Below, piece by piece: positions 1 to 5,479 of a DNA stretch of 7,732 bases. Made by a program: the position numbers and the translations under genes. Source of the DNA: Alphaproteobacteria bacterium. Lineage in GTDB: Bacteria > Pseudomonadota > Alphaproteobacteria > Rhizobiales > Xanthobacteraceae. Each line of letters opens with the position of its first letter. Positions within the stretch are counted from its first letter, which is position 1. The DNA is taken from NCBI GenBank assembly GCA_005884855.1, contig VAZS01000011.1:1-7732 (forward strand). The letters are read 5' to 3'. The notes under the pieces were generated by a model that saw nothing but the letters and a program-made list of their open reading frames with translations, made no database searches and was not told the origin of the DNA.

Positions 1-752
1 GTGTGCTCACGCTCAACAGGCCTGAAGCCCGCAATAGCCTGTCGGAGAGCCTGATTGCCGAGCTGCATGCAGCGCTCACGAGCGTTCACGACGACAAAAG
101 CGTGCGCGCGGTGGTGATCGCAGCCAATGGCTCGGCCTTTTCCGCAGGCCATGATATGAAAGAACTAACCGCGCGCCGCGCCGACGCCGATCGCGGGCGC
201 GCCTATTTCGCGCAAATAATGACTGCTTGCAGCGCGATGATGCAGGCGATCGTAGAGCTGCCAAAGCCCGTAGTTGCCGCGGTTCAGGCCGTGGCCACCG
301 CCGCCGGATGCCAGCTTGTGGCGAGCTGCGATCTTGCGGTCGCCTCGGAAGCAGCGACATTCGCTACCCCTGGCGTCGACATCGGATTGTTCTGTTCGAC
401 CCCCATGGTGGCGCTGTCGCGCAACGTTTCGCGCAAGCAAGCGTTGGAAATGCTGCTTACGGGCGAGCCGGTTTCGGCAGCAAGGGCTCGTGAGATGGGC
501 CTCGTTAACCGCGTCGTCCCGATCGGCCGCGAGCGGGAGGCAGCAATCGCGCTAGCCGAGAAGGTCGCCCTCAAATCCGCCTATACGGTAAAGCTCGGCA
601 AGGCGGCGTTCTACCGTCAGGCCGAAATGAGCCTTGCGGATGCCTATCGGTATGCGTCAGAGGTGATGACGGAGAACATGATGGCCCGCGATGCCGAGGA
701 GGGTATCGGCGCATTTATCGAGAAGCGTCAGCCGAAGTGGCAAGATCGCTGA
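1..752 (+). CDS. Enoyl-CoA hydratase/isomerase family protein (ECHDC3-like), 5'-truncated
   Basis: Crotonase-fold protein expected to act on an acyl-CoA thioester in the cytoplasm. The frame is open from the window edge. The first GTG (base 3) already encodes the VLTLNRP strand that normally lies 15-20 residues into the family, so the true start is upstream and 249 residues are visible. Numbering from that codon, the oxyanion-hole/CoA-binding segment SAGHDMKEL is at 48-55, the second oxyanion segment AAGCQLVASCD at 100-110, and TPGVDIGLF at 122-130. The C-terminal helical part (AREMGLVNRVVP, then EGIGAFIEKRQPKW) is complete. The two glutamates that catalyse hydration in classical enoyl-CoA hydratase (GCEL and PEI contexts) are Gln104 and Gly124 here. 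The GCQLVASCD/ATPG pattern resembles animal ECHDC3 and its bacterial relatives. Classical hydratase activity is therefore doubtful and the substrate unknown. The gene probably shares a transcript with the CoA-binding gene 33 bases downstream. Confidence 0.9.
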   Translation, partial: VLTLNRPEARNSLSESLIAELHAALTSVHDDKSVRAVVIAANGSAFSAGHDMKELTARRADADRGRAYFAQIMTACSAMMQAIVELPKPVVAAVQAVATAAGCQLVASCDLAVASEAATFATPGVDIGLFCSTPMVALSRNVSRKQALEMLLTGEPVSAARAREMGLVNRVVPIGREREAAIALAEKVALKSAYTVKLGKAAFYRQAEMSLADAYRYASEVMTENMMARDAEEGIGAFIEKRQPKWQDR

Positions 753-785
753 AACCAATCCGGCTCAATTGCACTTGGATACCCA

Positions 786-1370
786 ATGAACCACGACTCG
801 TACTCCGATGACTATATCCGCGAAATTCTCAATGGCGTGAAGACGATCGCCATGGTGGGAGCATCGCCCGTTAACGTGCGGCCGAGTTACTTCGCATTCA
901 AATATCTGGCGCAACGCGGCTATGACATGATCCCCGTTAACCCCGGTCACGTCGGCAAGAGCCTGCTTGGCAAGCCGTTCGTCGCTTCGCTGCTCGAGAT
1001 CGGCCGCCCCGTTGACATGATCGACATCTTCAGGAATTCCAGCAACATTATGCCGGCTTTGGATGAAGCTTTAAAGATGACGCCGTTGCCCAAAGTGATC
1101 TGGATGCAGCTTGGCGCGCGCGACGACGCCGCGGCGGCCAAGGCTGAAGCTGCCGGTCTCAAAGTGGTCATGAACCGTTGCCCGAAAATTGAATATGGCC
1201 GTCTGTCTTCCGAAATCTCGTGGATGGGCGTCAACTCGCGCACGTTAAGCTCAAAGCGCGCGCCGATACCAACCCTTGGCATGCGTCTTTCATTGAACCG
1301 CATGAGCGTCGGCGGCGGCGAAACCACGGCCTCCGATCGAGCCGCGAAAAACAAAAGCGAACTTACGTGA
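786..1370 (+). CDS. CoA-binding domain protein (YccU family) with C-terminal extension
   Basis: A 194-residue soluble protein with a single CoA-binding (Rossmann-like) domain of the YccU type, related to the nucleotide-binding part of succinyl-CoA synthetase alpha. Visible landmarks are TIAMVGAS (20-27), the phosphate/CoA loop ending RPSY (32-35), YDMIPVNPG (46-54), VDMIDIFRNS (76-85), VIWMQLGA (104-111) and MNRCPKIEYGRL (129-140). The Cys-Pro-Lys segment and the IDIFR strand are typical of the family. The family core ends near residue 145. A basic, polar tail of about 45 residues follows and is predicted to be poorly ordered. The ATG at 786 is the first good start in frame, although no clear Shine-Dalgarno precedes it. 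The biological role of this family is not established. It sits 33 bases after the acyl-CoA enzyme and 151 bases before metY, and could share a transcript with the former. Confidence 0.88.
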   Translation: MNHDSYSDDYIREILNGVKTIAMVGASPVNVRPSYFAFKYLAQRGYDMIPVNPGHVGKSLLGKPFVASLLEIGRPVDMIDIFRNSSNIMPALDEALKMTPLPKVIWMQLGARDDAAAAKAEAAGLKVVMNRCPKIEYGRLSSEISWMGVNSRTLSSKRAPIPTLGMRLSLNRMSVGGGETTASDRAAKNKSELT

Positions 1371-1446
1371 GCGCGATGCGGGCCGTCGGCTCCTGAACGC
1401 GAAAAAGAGCAACGGAAACCTTCCAAAACACAACTGAAGCACGGAG

Positions 1447-1480
1447 CCGCCTTGACGGCGGAGGCCGCTGCCATCAGCAT
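1447..1480 (+). promoter_or_regulatory. Possible metY promoter with palindrome around the -35
   Basis: TTGACG (1452-1457) matches a sigma-70 -35 box. After 17 bases comes CAGCAT (1475-1480), a weak -10 sharing three of six consensus bases. TTGAC is also the exact loop of a perfect 5-bp inverted repeat, CCGCC-TTGAC-GGCGG (1447-1461). The placement, 42-75 bases before the metY ATG, suits a promoter, but the -10 is poor. The palindrome could be an operator, an RNA hairpin or chance in GC-rich DNA. The rest of the 151-base leader shows no other clear signal. Confidence 0.25.
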
Positions 1481-1510
1481 GCCGCGCCCAACTCAAGGAT
1501 ACGGCAGAGC

Positions 1511-1515
1511 AGGAA
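1511..1515 (+). promoter_or_regulatory. Ribosome binding site of metY
   Basis: AGGAA lies 6 bases upstream of the ATG at 1522. It is one of the few convincing Shine-Dalgarno sequences in the window and supports that start codon. Confidence 0.6.
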
Positions 1516-1521
1516 TTTAGA

Positions 1522-2802
1522 ATGAACGATCGTCTTCCCGGCTTCTCGACTCTCGCCGTGCATGCCGGCGCGCAACCCGATCCTACAACTGGCGCGCGCG
1601 TAACACCGATCTATCAGACCACCTCATTCGTGTTTAACGATGCAGATCATGCCGCGTCGCTGTTCGGGCTGCAGGCCTTCGGCAACATCTATACCCGCAT
1701 CACGAACCCGACCACGGCGGTACTGGAAGAACGTGTTGCCGCGCTCGAAGGCGGCACTGCCGCGCTGGCAGTTGCATCCGGACACGCGGCACAGGTGGTC
1801 GTGCTCCAGCAATTGCTGATGCCCGGTGATGAGTTCATTGCCGCCCGCAAACTCTACGGCGGGTCAATCAACCAGTTCACCCATGCCTTCAAGAGCTTCG
1901 GCTGGAACGTGATATGGGCTGACCCCGACGATGTCGGAAGTTTCGAGCGAGCCGTCACTCCGCACACAAAGGCGATATTCATCGAGTCGATCGCCAACCC
2001 TGCCGGCAGCATTACCGACATCGAGGCGATCTCGGCTGTAGCCCGCAAAGCTGGATTACCGCTGATCGTCGACAACACCCTGGCGACGCCCTATTTGTTG
2101 CGGCCGATCGACCATGGTGCCGATATTGTCGTGCATTCCCTGACGAAATTTCTTGGCGGGCATGGCAATTCGCTCGGCGGCATCATCGTCGATGCCGGTA
2201 CCTTCGATTGGTCGAAGAACAACAAATATCCGATGCTGAGCGAGCCGCGCCCGGAATATCACGGCATCAAAATCCAGGAGACATTTGGGAATTTTGCGTT
2301 TGCCATCGCTTGCCGAGTTCTTGGTCTGCGCGACCTCGGTCCGGCGCTGTCGCCATTCAATGCCTTTCTGATTCTCACGGGCATCGAGACGCTCCCGCTG
2401 CGGATGCAAAAGCACTGCGAGAATGCCAAAGCGGTCGCGGAATGGCTGTCGGCGCATCCGGCGGTAGCTGCCGTTAGCTACGCCGGCCTTGCCGGCGACA
2501 AATATAACAATCTCGCACGCAAATATGCGCCGAGGGGCGCCGGGGCGGTGTTCACCTTCAGCCTCAAGGGCGGTTACGAGGCCGGCGTCAACCTGGTGTC
2601 GAACCTGAAACTGTTCTCTCACCTCGCCAATGTCGGCGATACCCGCTCGCTCGTGATCCACCCTGCTTCGACAACGCACAGCCAGCTCGACGATGCGGCC
2701 AAGGTCAAATCGGGCGCGGCGCCGGACGTTGTGCGGCTGTCGATCGGTATCGAGGACAAGGAAGACCTGATTGCCGATCTGGAGCAGGCGCTGAGCACGT
2801 GA
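1522..2802 (+). CDS. metY: O-acetylhomoserine sulfhydrylase (O-acetylhomoserine aminocarboxypropyltransferase)
   Basis: PLP-dependent enzyme of the Cys/Met metabolism family. It replaces the acetyl group of O-acetyl-L-homoserine with sulfide to give homocysteine, the direct sulfhydrylation route to methionine, in the cytoplasm. The protein is 426 residues, normal for MetY and longer than the roughly 400 of MetZ or MetB. Visible landmarks are AVHAG (12-16), YQTTSF (31-36), the neighbouring-subunit phosphate-binding YTR (57-59), SGHAA (86-90), PLP-stacking Tyr112 in LYGGS, the cofactor-ring Asp184 in VDNT, the Schiff-base Lys209 in HSLTKFLGGHG, and Arg405 in VRLSIGIE for the substrate carboxylate. 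The stretch between residues 228 and 265, after the lysine, is the insert typical of MetY. The ATG is supported by AGGAA 6 bases upstream. All catalytic residues are present. Whether it prefers O-acetyl- or O-succinylhomoserine cannot be settled from sequence, but length and insert favour the acetyl ester. Confidence 0.95.
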   Translation: MNDRLPGFSTLAVHAGAQPDPTTGARVTPIYQTTSFVFNDADHAASLFGLQAFGNIYTRITNPTTAVLEERVAALEGGTAALAVASGHAAQVVVLQQLLMPGDEFIAARKLYGGSINQFTHAFKSFGWNVIWADPDDVGSFERAVTPHTKAIFIESIANPAGSITDIEAISAVARKAGLPLIVDNTLATPYLLRPIDHGADIVVHSLTKFLGGHGNSLGGIIVDAGTFDWSKNNKYPMLSEPRPEYHGIKIQETFGNFAFAIACRVLGLRDLGPALSPFNAFLILTGIETLPLRMQKHCENAKAVAEWLSAHPAVAAVSYAGLAGDKYNNLARKYAPRGAGAVFTFSLKGGYEAGVNLVSNLKLFSHLANVGDTRSLVIHPASTTHSQLDDAAKVKSGAAPDVVRLSIGIEDKEDLIADLEQALST

Positions 2803-2813
2803 ATGCCGTCGCG

Positions 2814-2882
2814 GGCGATTGGATGGCGATCAAGTCGCTCGCCTCAACGTAGCCAATTAACTCAGCCGGCCCGAGCGGCCGG
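2814..2882. terminator. Stem-loops between convergent metY and ctaA
   Basis: Two hairpins occupy the convergent junction. One is a perfect 6-bp stem CCGGCC/GGCCGG with a 5-base loop (2866-2882), covering the last codons of ctaA. On the minus strand it is followed by a short AU-rich stretch (GAGTTAATT). The other is a bulged stem with outer GGCGA/TCGCC (2814-2818/2839-2843) and inner GCGA/TCGC (2826-2829/2835-2838), 11 bases after the metY stop. Neither has a true run of T, so a classical intrinsic terminator is not shown. Location is the main argument for a role in ending transcription from both sides. Confidence 0.25.
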
Positions 2883-3950
2883 AAGCACCAGTGATTGCGG
2901 CTCCTGTTCCGAGGGCCGCACGGCCAAACGTTCGGCCTGAAACACAGCAATCGTCAGCACCGCGATCGCTACCGCCTGATGAGCGAGGGCGAGGCCGATC
3001 GGGACCTGATACAGCAGCGTCAGGATGCCGAGCACCGCCTGTAGCGCAATCACGGCCGCGAGCCACAAGGCCCCTTTGACAACGGCAGCGCCGGCGCGTG
3101 AACGAACCGCGTCCAACGCATGCACCACCGCGATCAGGAACAGCGCATACGCAATCATGCGGTGCTCGAACTGCACCGTAAGCGTGTTATCGAACAGATT
3201 GCGCCACCACGGGGTTTCGAAAAACAGCCGCGCAGCGGATGGTATCAGCGCGCCGTCAATGTCAGGCCAGGTGTTGTAGACCTTGCCCGCGCGCAGCCCT
3301 GCGACCAGGGCACCGAGATAAAGCTGAACGAAGGTCAGCACCAACAGTATCGCACTCGTGATCTTCATCCGCACATGCGGTATCAGCGGCGATCTTTCGG
3401 AAAGCCGCCGCAGCGTCCAGACAATCGCTGCGAAGATCAGAAGAGCCAGCACGAGGTGGGTGGCTAGCCGATATTGGGAAACTTCAACCCGCTCCGAAAG
3501 GCCTGAGGCCACCATCCACCAGCCTACTGCGCCCTGCAGCGCCCCGAGCCCGAAGATCACCCACAGCCGCCGCCGCAGATCCGCAGTGAGAACACCGCGC
3601 CACATGAACCAGAGAAACGGCAGCAGGTAGAGAATGCCGATCACGCGCCCGAGCAGCCGGTGGCTCCATTCCCACCAGAAAATTGTCTTGAACTCCGTCA
3701 GAGTCATGCCGGCATTCAATTCGCGATATTGCGGGATCTTTTGGTAAGCCTCGAACGCCTGTGTCCACTGCTGCTGATTAAGCGGCGGCAGCACACCGGT
3801 GACCGGTCTCCACTCGACAATCGAAAGCCCGGACTCGCTGAGCCGTGTGGCGCCGCCCACCAGCACCATGATTGCGATCAGGGCGGCAATCGATATCAGC
3901 CACCACCGCACCGCGCGCGTTTGTGATTTCTGGATTGGGGGAGTGGTCAT
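2862..3950 (-). CDS. ctaA: Haem A synthase, Cox15/CtaA type
   Basis: Integral membrane enzyme that oxidises the C8 methyl group of haem O to the formyl group of haem A, the cofactor of aa3-type cytochrome oxidases. From the chosen ATG the protein has 362 residues, normal for the alphaproteobacterial/mitochondrial group. About eight membrane segments are visible (roughly 16-36, 100-118, 129-149, 163-181, 195-219, 264-282, 292-313, 316-338). The four conserved haem-ligand histidines are His97 ([10 protein letters not shown]), His165 (RLATHL), His263 ([10 protein letters not shown]) and His324 (LALAHQ). The family signature [16 protein letters not shown] begins at 32, and Glu94 lies in the WEWSH segment. 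No cysteine is present, unlike Bacillus CtaA with its external Cys pair. An upstream in-frame ATG at 4079 would add 43 unconserved, basic residues and overlap the divergent gene, so it was not used. No strong Shine-Dalgarno is seen. The gene is convergent with metY and divergent from the DUF2842 gene. Confidence 0.95.
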   Translation of the reverse strand: MTTPPIQKSQTRAVRWWLISIAALIAIMVLVGGATRLSESGLSIVEWRPVTGVLPPLNQQQWTQAFEAYQKIPQYRELNAGMTLTEFKTIFWWEWSHRLLGRVIGILYLLPFLWFMWRGVLTADLRRRLWVIFGLGALQGAVGWWMVASGLSERVEVSQYRLATHLVLALLIFAAIVWTLRRLSERSPLIPHVRMKITSAILLVLTFVQLYLGALVAGLRAGKVYNTWPDIDGALIPSAARLFFETPWWRNLFDNTLTVQFEHRMIAYALFLIAVVHALDAVRSRAGAAVVKGALWLAAVIALQAVLGILTLLYQVPIGLALAHQAVAIAVLTIAVFQAERLAVRPSEQEPQSLVLPAARAG

Positions 3951-3961
3951 CGAAGCTGCGC

Positions 3962-3989
3962 TTGAATGAATTTCCGCGCCCCTTATAGT
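3962..3989 (+). promoter_or_regulatory. Possible sigma-70 promoter for the DUF2842 gene
   Basis: TTGAAT (3962-3967, within CTTGAAT), a 16-base spacer and TATAGT (3984-3989) make a reasonable housekeeping promoter on the plus strand. Transcription would begin near 3996, giving a leader of about 50 bases before the ATG at 4045. The site lies only 12 bases from the ctaA start on the other strand, so it would sit inside the ctaA leader in antisense. Confidence 0.4.
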
Positions 3990-4044
3990 CCGCCCCTTCC
4001 CGCGCGCAAGCCGCGCAAACACAAACGGCCGCACATTTCCGCTC

Positions 4045-4251
4045 ATGACGATACGCACGCGCAAATTCCTTGGAACCATCGCTCTTCTCGTGCTGGTGGT
4101 CGTGTGGTCATTGATGGGAATGACGCTGGCGCAGACGCCCTGGCTCGCGAAATCCGGACTGTTGCAAGCGATCTTCTACGTGGTGGCCGGCATCGGCTGG
4201 GTGCTACCGGCGATGCCGATCATCAGCTGGATGGCGCGGCCGGATCTCTAG
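4045..4251 (+). CDS. DUF2842 family small membrane protein
   Basis: A 68-residue protein with two hydrophobic helices (about 8-29 and 39-61), a positively charged N-terminus (MTIRTRK) and a short C-terminal tail ending MARPDL. The pattern RTRKFLGT, then a long aliphatic helix, then [19 protein letters not shown] matches DUF2842, a family found next to ctaA/COX15 in many alphaproteobacteria. Function is unknown. Positive-inside reasoning favours both ends in the cytoplasm. The context next to haem A synthase suggests, but does not prove, a link with respiratory-complex or haem metabolism. The ATG lacks a clear Shine-Dalgarno but is the first start in frame, and a TTGAAT-N16-TATAGT promoter lies upstream. 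Its last 15 codons and stop are overlapped in antisense by the end of the deacetylase-fold gene. Confidence 0.85.
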   Translation: MTIRTRKFLGTIALLVLVVVWSLMGMTLAQTPWLAKSGLLQAIFYVVAGIGWVLPAMPIISWMARPDL

Positions 4252-5343
4252 AGCTTGCTTGCCAGCGCCAACCACCGGCTCCAACCTGACACCCGACAGC
4301 ATGGACCGCAGCGCGCGCAGCGAATGCTGCCGCCCGTCCCAGGTGATACGCGGCAGGGCATGCAGGTTCGTCCGGCCCTCCGCCTCGACGACGCCGGCCA
4401 TTGCCGAAGCTGCGCTGGCAAACCCCGCCTCTGCGGCCATCGCAACATGCTGCCGGCGAAACGCAGCGCGATCGCCGAACGGATACGCGAAATGCCTCAC
4501 ATCGCGTTGGAACGCGGCCTGTGCTACCGCCTGGCCCATTGTGATTTCGCGCAGCGCATCGGTCTCTGTCAGGTTTGACAGAACCGGATGGTTCACCGTC
4601 GCGCTTCCGATGGTCACCAGTGGATCCGCCGCGATCTTGGCCAAGTCGTGCCAATCCATAAAGGCTTCTCGCGACAAAGCCGCGGCATCGATCGAGTACC
4701 GCGTGCAGAGATCTCTTATGGCAAGCGCAACATCAGGCGGCCTTAGCGAGCGCATCCACTCTGCGAGAAACTCATACACCTGATATTTCTCTGACGTGTT
4801 TGCGACGTCGAAACGCTGCTCCTTGCGGTCCATCACAAGGCTGATGCGTGTTTCGCGCGCAATCACTTCTTCAAGTGCGAGCCACCAGGCTTCGCCTAGC
4901 CCGTCGGGGAACGCGGTTGGTACGTAAACGGCAAAAGGAACTTGATGTCTCGCGAGCACTGGGTACGCCGATTCGATCAGGTCCTTATAGGCGCCATCGA
5001 ATGTCAAACAGACGAAACGTCTCGGCTGAGGCAGCGTGACCGATCTTCGGCAAACCTCGTCCAATGAAACAAGATCATAATTCCAGCGCTTCAGCGCCCG
5101 AATGGTTCGATCGAGAAACCTGGGTGTGATTTCCTTATGTTGCAGCGGCTGAAAACGCGCTCGCCGGCGCGGGCGCACGCGTTCGAAGCGGAGGACCACG
5201 CCGGCACCCTGCCCGCGAAGCCATGACAGTCCGCTGAAATAGGCAAGCTCCAGCTTCACCCTGTTCAGGAAGCCGATATGGGATCGCAAAGTCTGGTCCT
5301 CTGTGACTCTTTCGTGAGACCGACAGTTTGCCTGCGCGGTCAT
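4204..5343 (-). CDS. Polysaccharide deacetylase (NodB-fold, CE4-like) family protein, degenerate metal site
   Basis: A 379-residue protein of the NodB/CE4 fold, a family that removes N- or O-acetyl groups from polysaccharides with a divalent metal. After an N-terminal region that includes HKEITPRFLDRTIRALKRW (69-87), the fold begins with FVCLTFDGAYKD (110-121). Next come PVLARHQVPFAVYVPT (128-143), an insert at about 150-225, MDWHDL (229-234), TIGSATVNHPVL (244-255), HFAYPFGD (284-291) and LHALPRI (327-333). In active enzymes these read TFDDG and SHTxxHP. Here Asp116 is kept, but the metal-binding second Asp is Gly117 and the first His is Ala248, leaving only His252 of the metal triad. Catalysis by the usual mechanism is doubtful. 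No signal peptide or membrane helix is evident. The last 15 residues are coded antisense to the DUF2842 gene. It is divergent from a GT4 glycosyltransferase, suggesting a surface-polysaccharide role. The ATG at 5343 is the only early ATG start, and its ribosome site is weak. Confidence 0.85.
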   Translation of the reverse strand: MTAQANCRSHERVTEDQTLRSHIGFLNRVKLELAYFSGLSWLRGQGAGVVLRFERVRPRRRARFQPLQHKEITPRFLDRTIRALKRWNYDLVSLDEVCRRSVTLPQPRRFVCLTFDGAYKDLIESAYPVLARHQVPFAVYVPTAFPDGLGEAWWLALEEVIARETRISLVMDRKEQRFDVANTSEKYQVYEFLAEWMRSLRPPDVALAIRDLCTRYSIDAAALSREAFMDWHDLAKIAADPLVTIGSATVNHPVLSNLTETDALREITMGQAVAQAAFQRDVRHFAYPFGDRAAFRRQHVAMAAEAGFASAASAMAGVVEAEGRTNLHALPRITWDGRQHSLRALRSMLSGVRLEPVVGAGKQALEIRPRHPADDRHRR

Positions 5344-5351
5344 GCTTTGTT

Positions 5352-5384
5352 AACCATGAAAGTCCCTAATCGGATTCAATGGTT
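5352..5384. repeat. Imperfect inverted repeat in the divergent intergenic region
   Basis: AACCATGAA (5352-5360) and TTCAATGGTT (5375-5384) are inverted copies, pairing over 9 bases with a single bulged A (5378) and separated by 14 bases. The inner TCC (5363-5365) and GGA (5372-5374) can extend the pairing imperfectly. The element begins 8 bases upstream of the deacetylase-fold start, where it could act as an operator for the divergent pair or fold in the leader RNA of either gene. Confidence 0.4.
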
Positions 5385-5399
5385 CCCACAGGTTCTCCG

Positions 5400-5477
5400 A
5401 TGTCAGGCGTGTACGCCGTCATTATCTGTCTGTTTGCCGCCAACGATACCGTTCTGATCGGTGAGCGCTGGTTCTGA
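5400..5477 (+). CDS. Possible 25-codon small ORF or leader peptide before the glycosyltransferase
   Basis: An ATG at 5400 opens 25 codons, beginning MSGVYAVIICLFAAND and ending GERWF, with a TGA at 5475-5477. That stop is only 2 bases before the ATG of the glycosyltransferase, in a different frame. AGG (5390-5392) lies 7 bases upstream of the ATG, a better ribosome site than the glycosyltransferase itself shows. The N-terminal half is hydrophobic. It could be a translated leader that couples translation to the next gene, a small membrane peptide, or a chance ORF. The family is not recognised, and the short length makes chance quite possible. Confidence 0.25.
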   Translation: MSGVYAVIICLFAANDTVLIGERWF

Positions 5478-5479
5478 AC

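Noticed and set aside
947..1480. Long minus-strand frames opposite the CoA-binding gene, and similar frames of 60-200 codons elsewhere, such as 2056-2679 minus and 7107-7673 plus
   Set aside because: They lie fully opposite genes with clear family matches, encode Arg/Ala/Gly-rich sequence with no recognisable motif, and are expected in GC-rich DNA.
1371..1521. SAM riboswitch (SAM-II type) upstream of metY
   Set aside because: Alphaproteobacterial methionine genes often carry one, but I could not find the conserved SAM-II core segments in this leader. A covariance-model search would decide.
3951..4079. Longer ctaA reading frame starting at the ATG at 4079
   Set aside because: It adds 43 basic residues unlike the family N-terminus and overlaps the start of the divergent DUF2842 gene. 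The ATG at 3950 gives the normal length and start MTTPP before the first membrane helix.
3966..4289. Plus-strand 107-codon frame overlapping the DUF2842 gene
   Set aside because: It is in another frame and is low-complexity His/Arg/Ala-rich. DUF2842 has a clear family pattern and two membrane helices in the same region.
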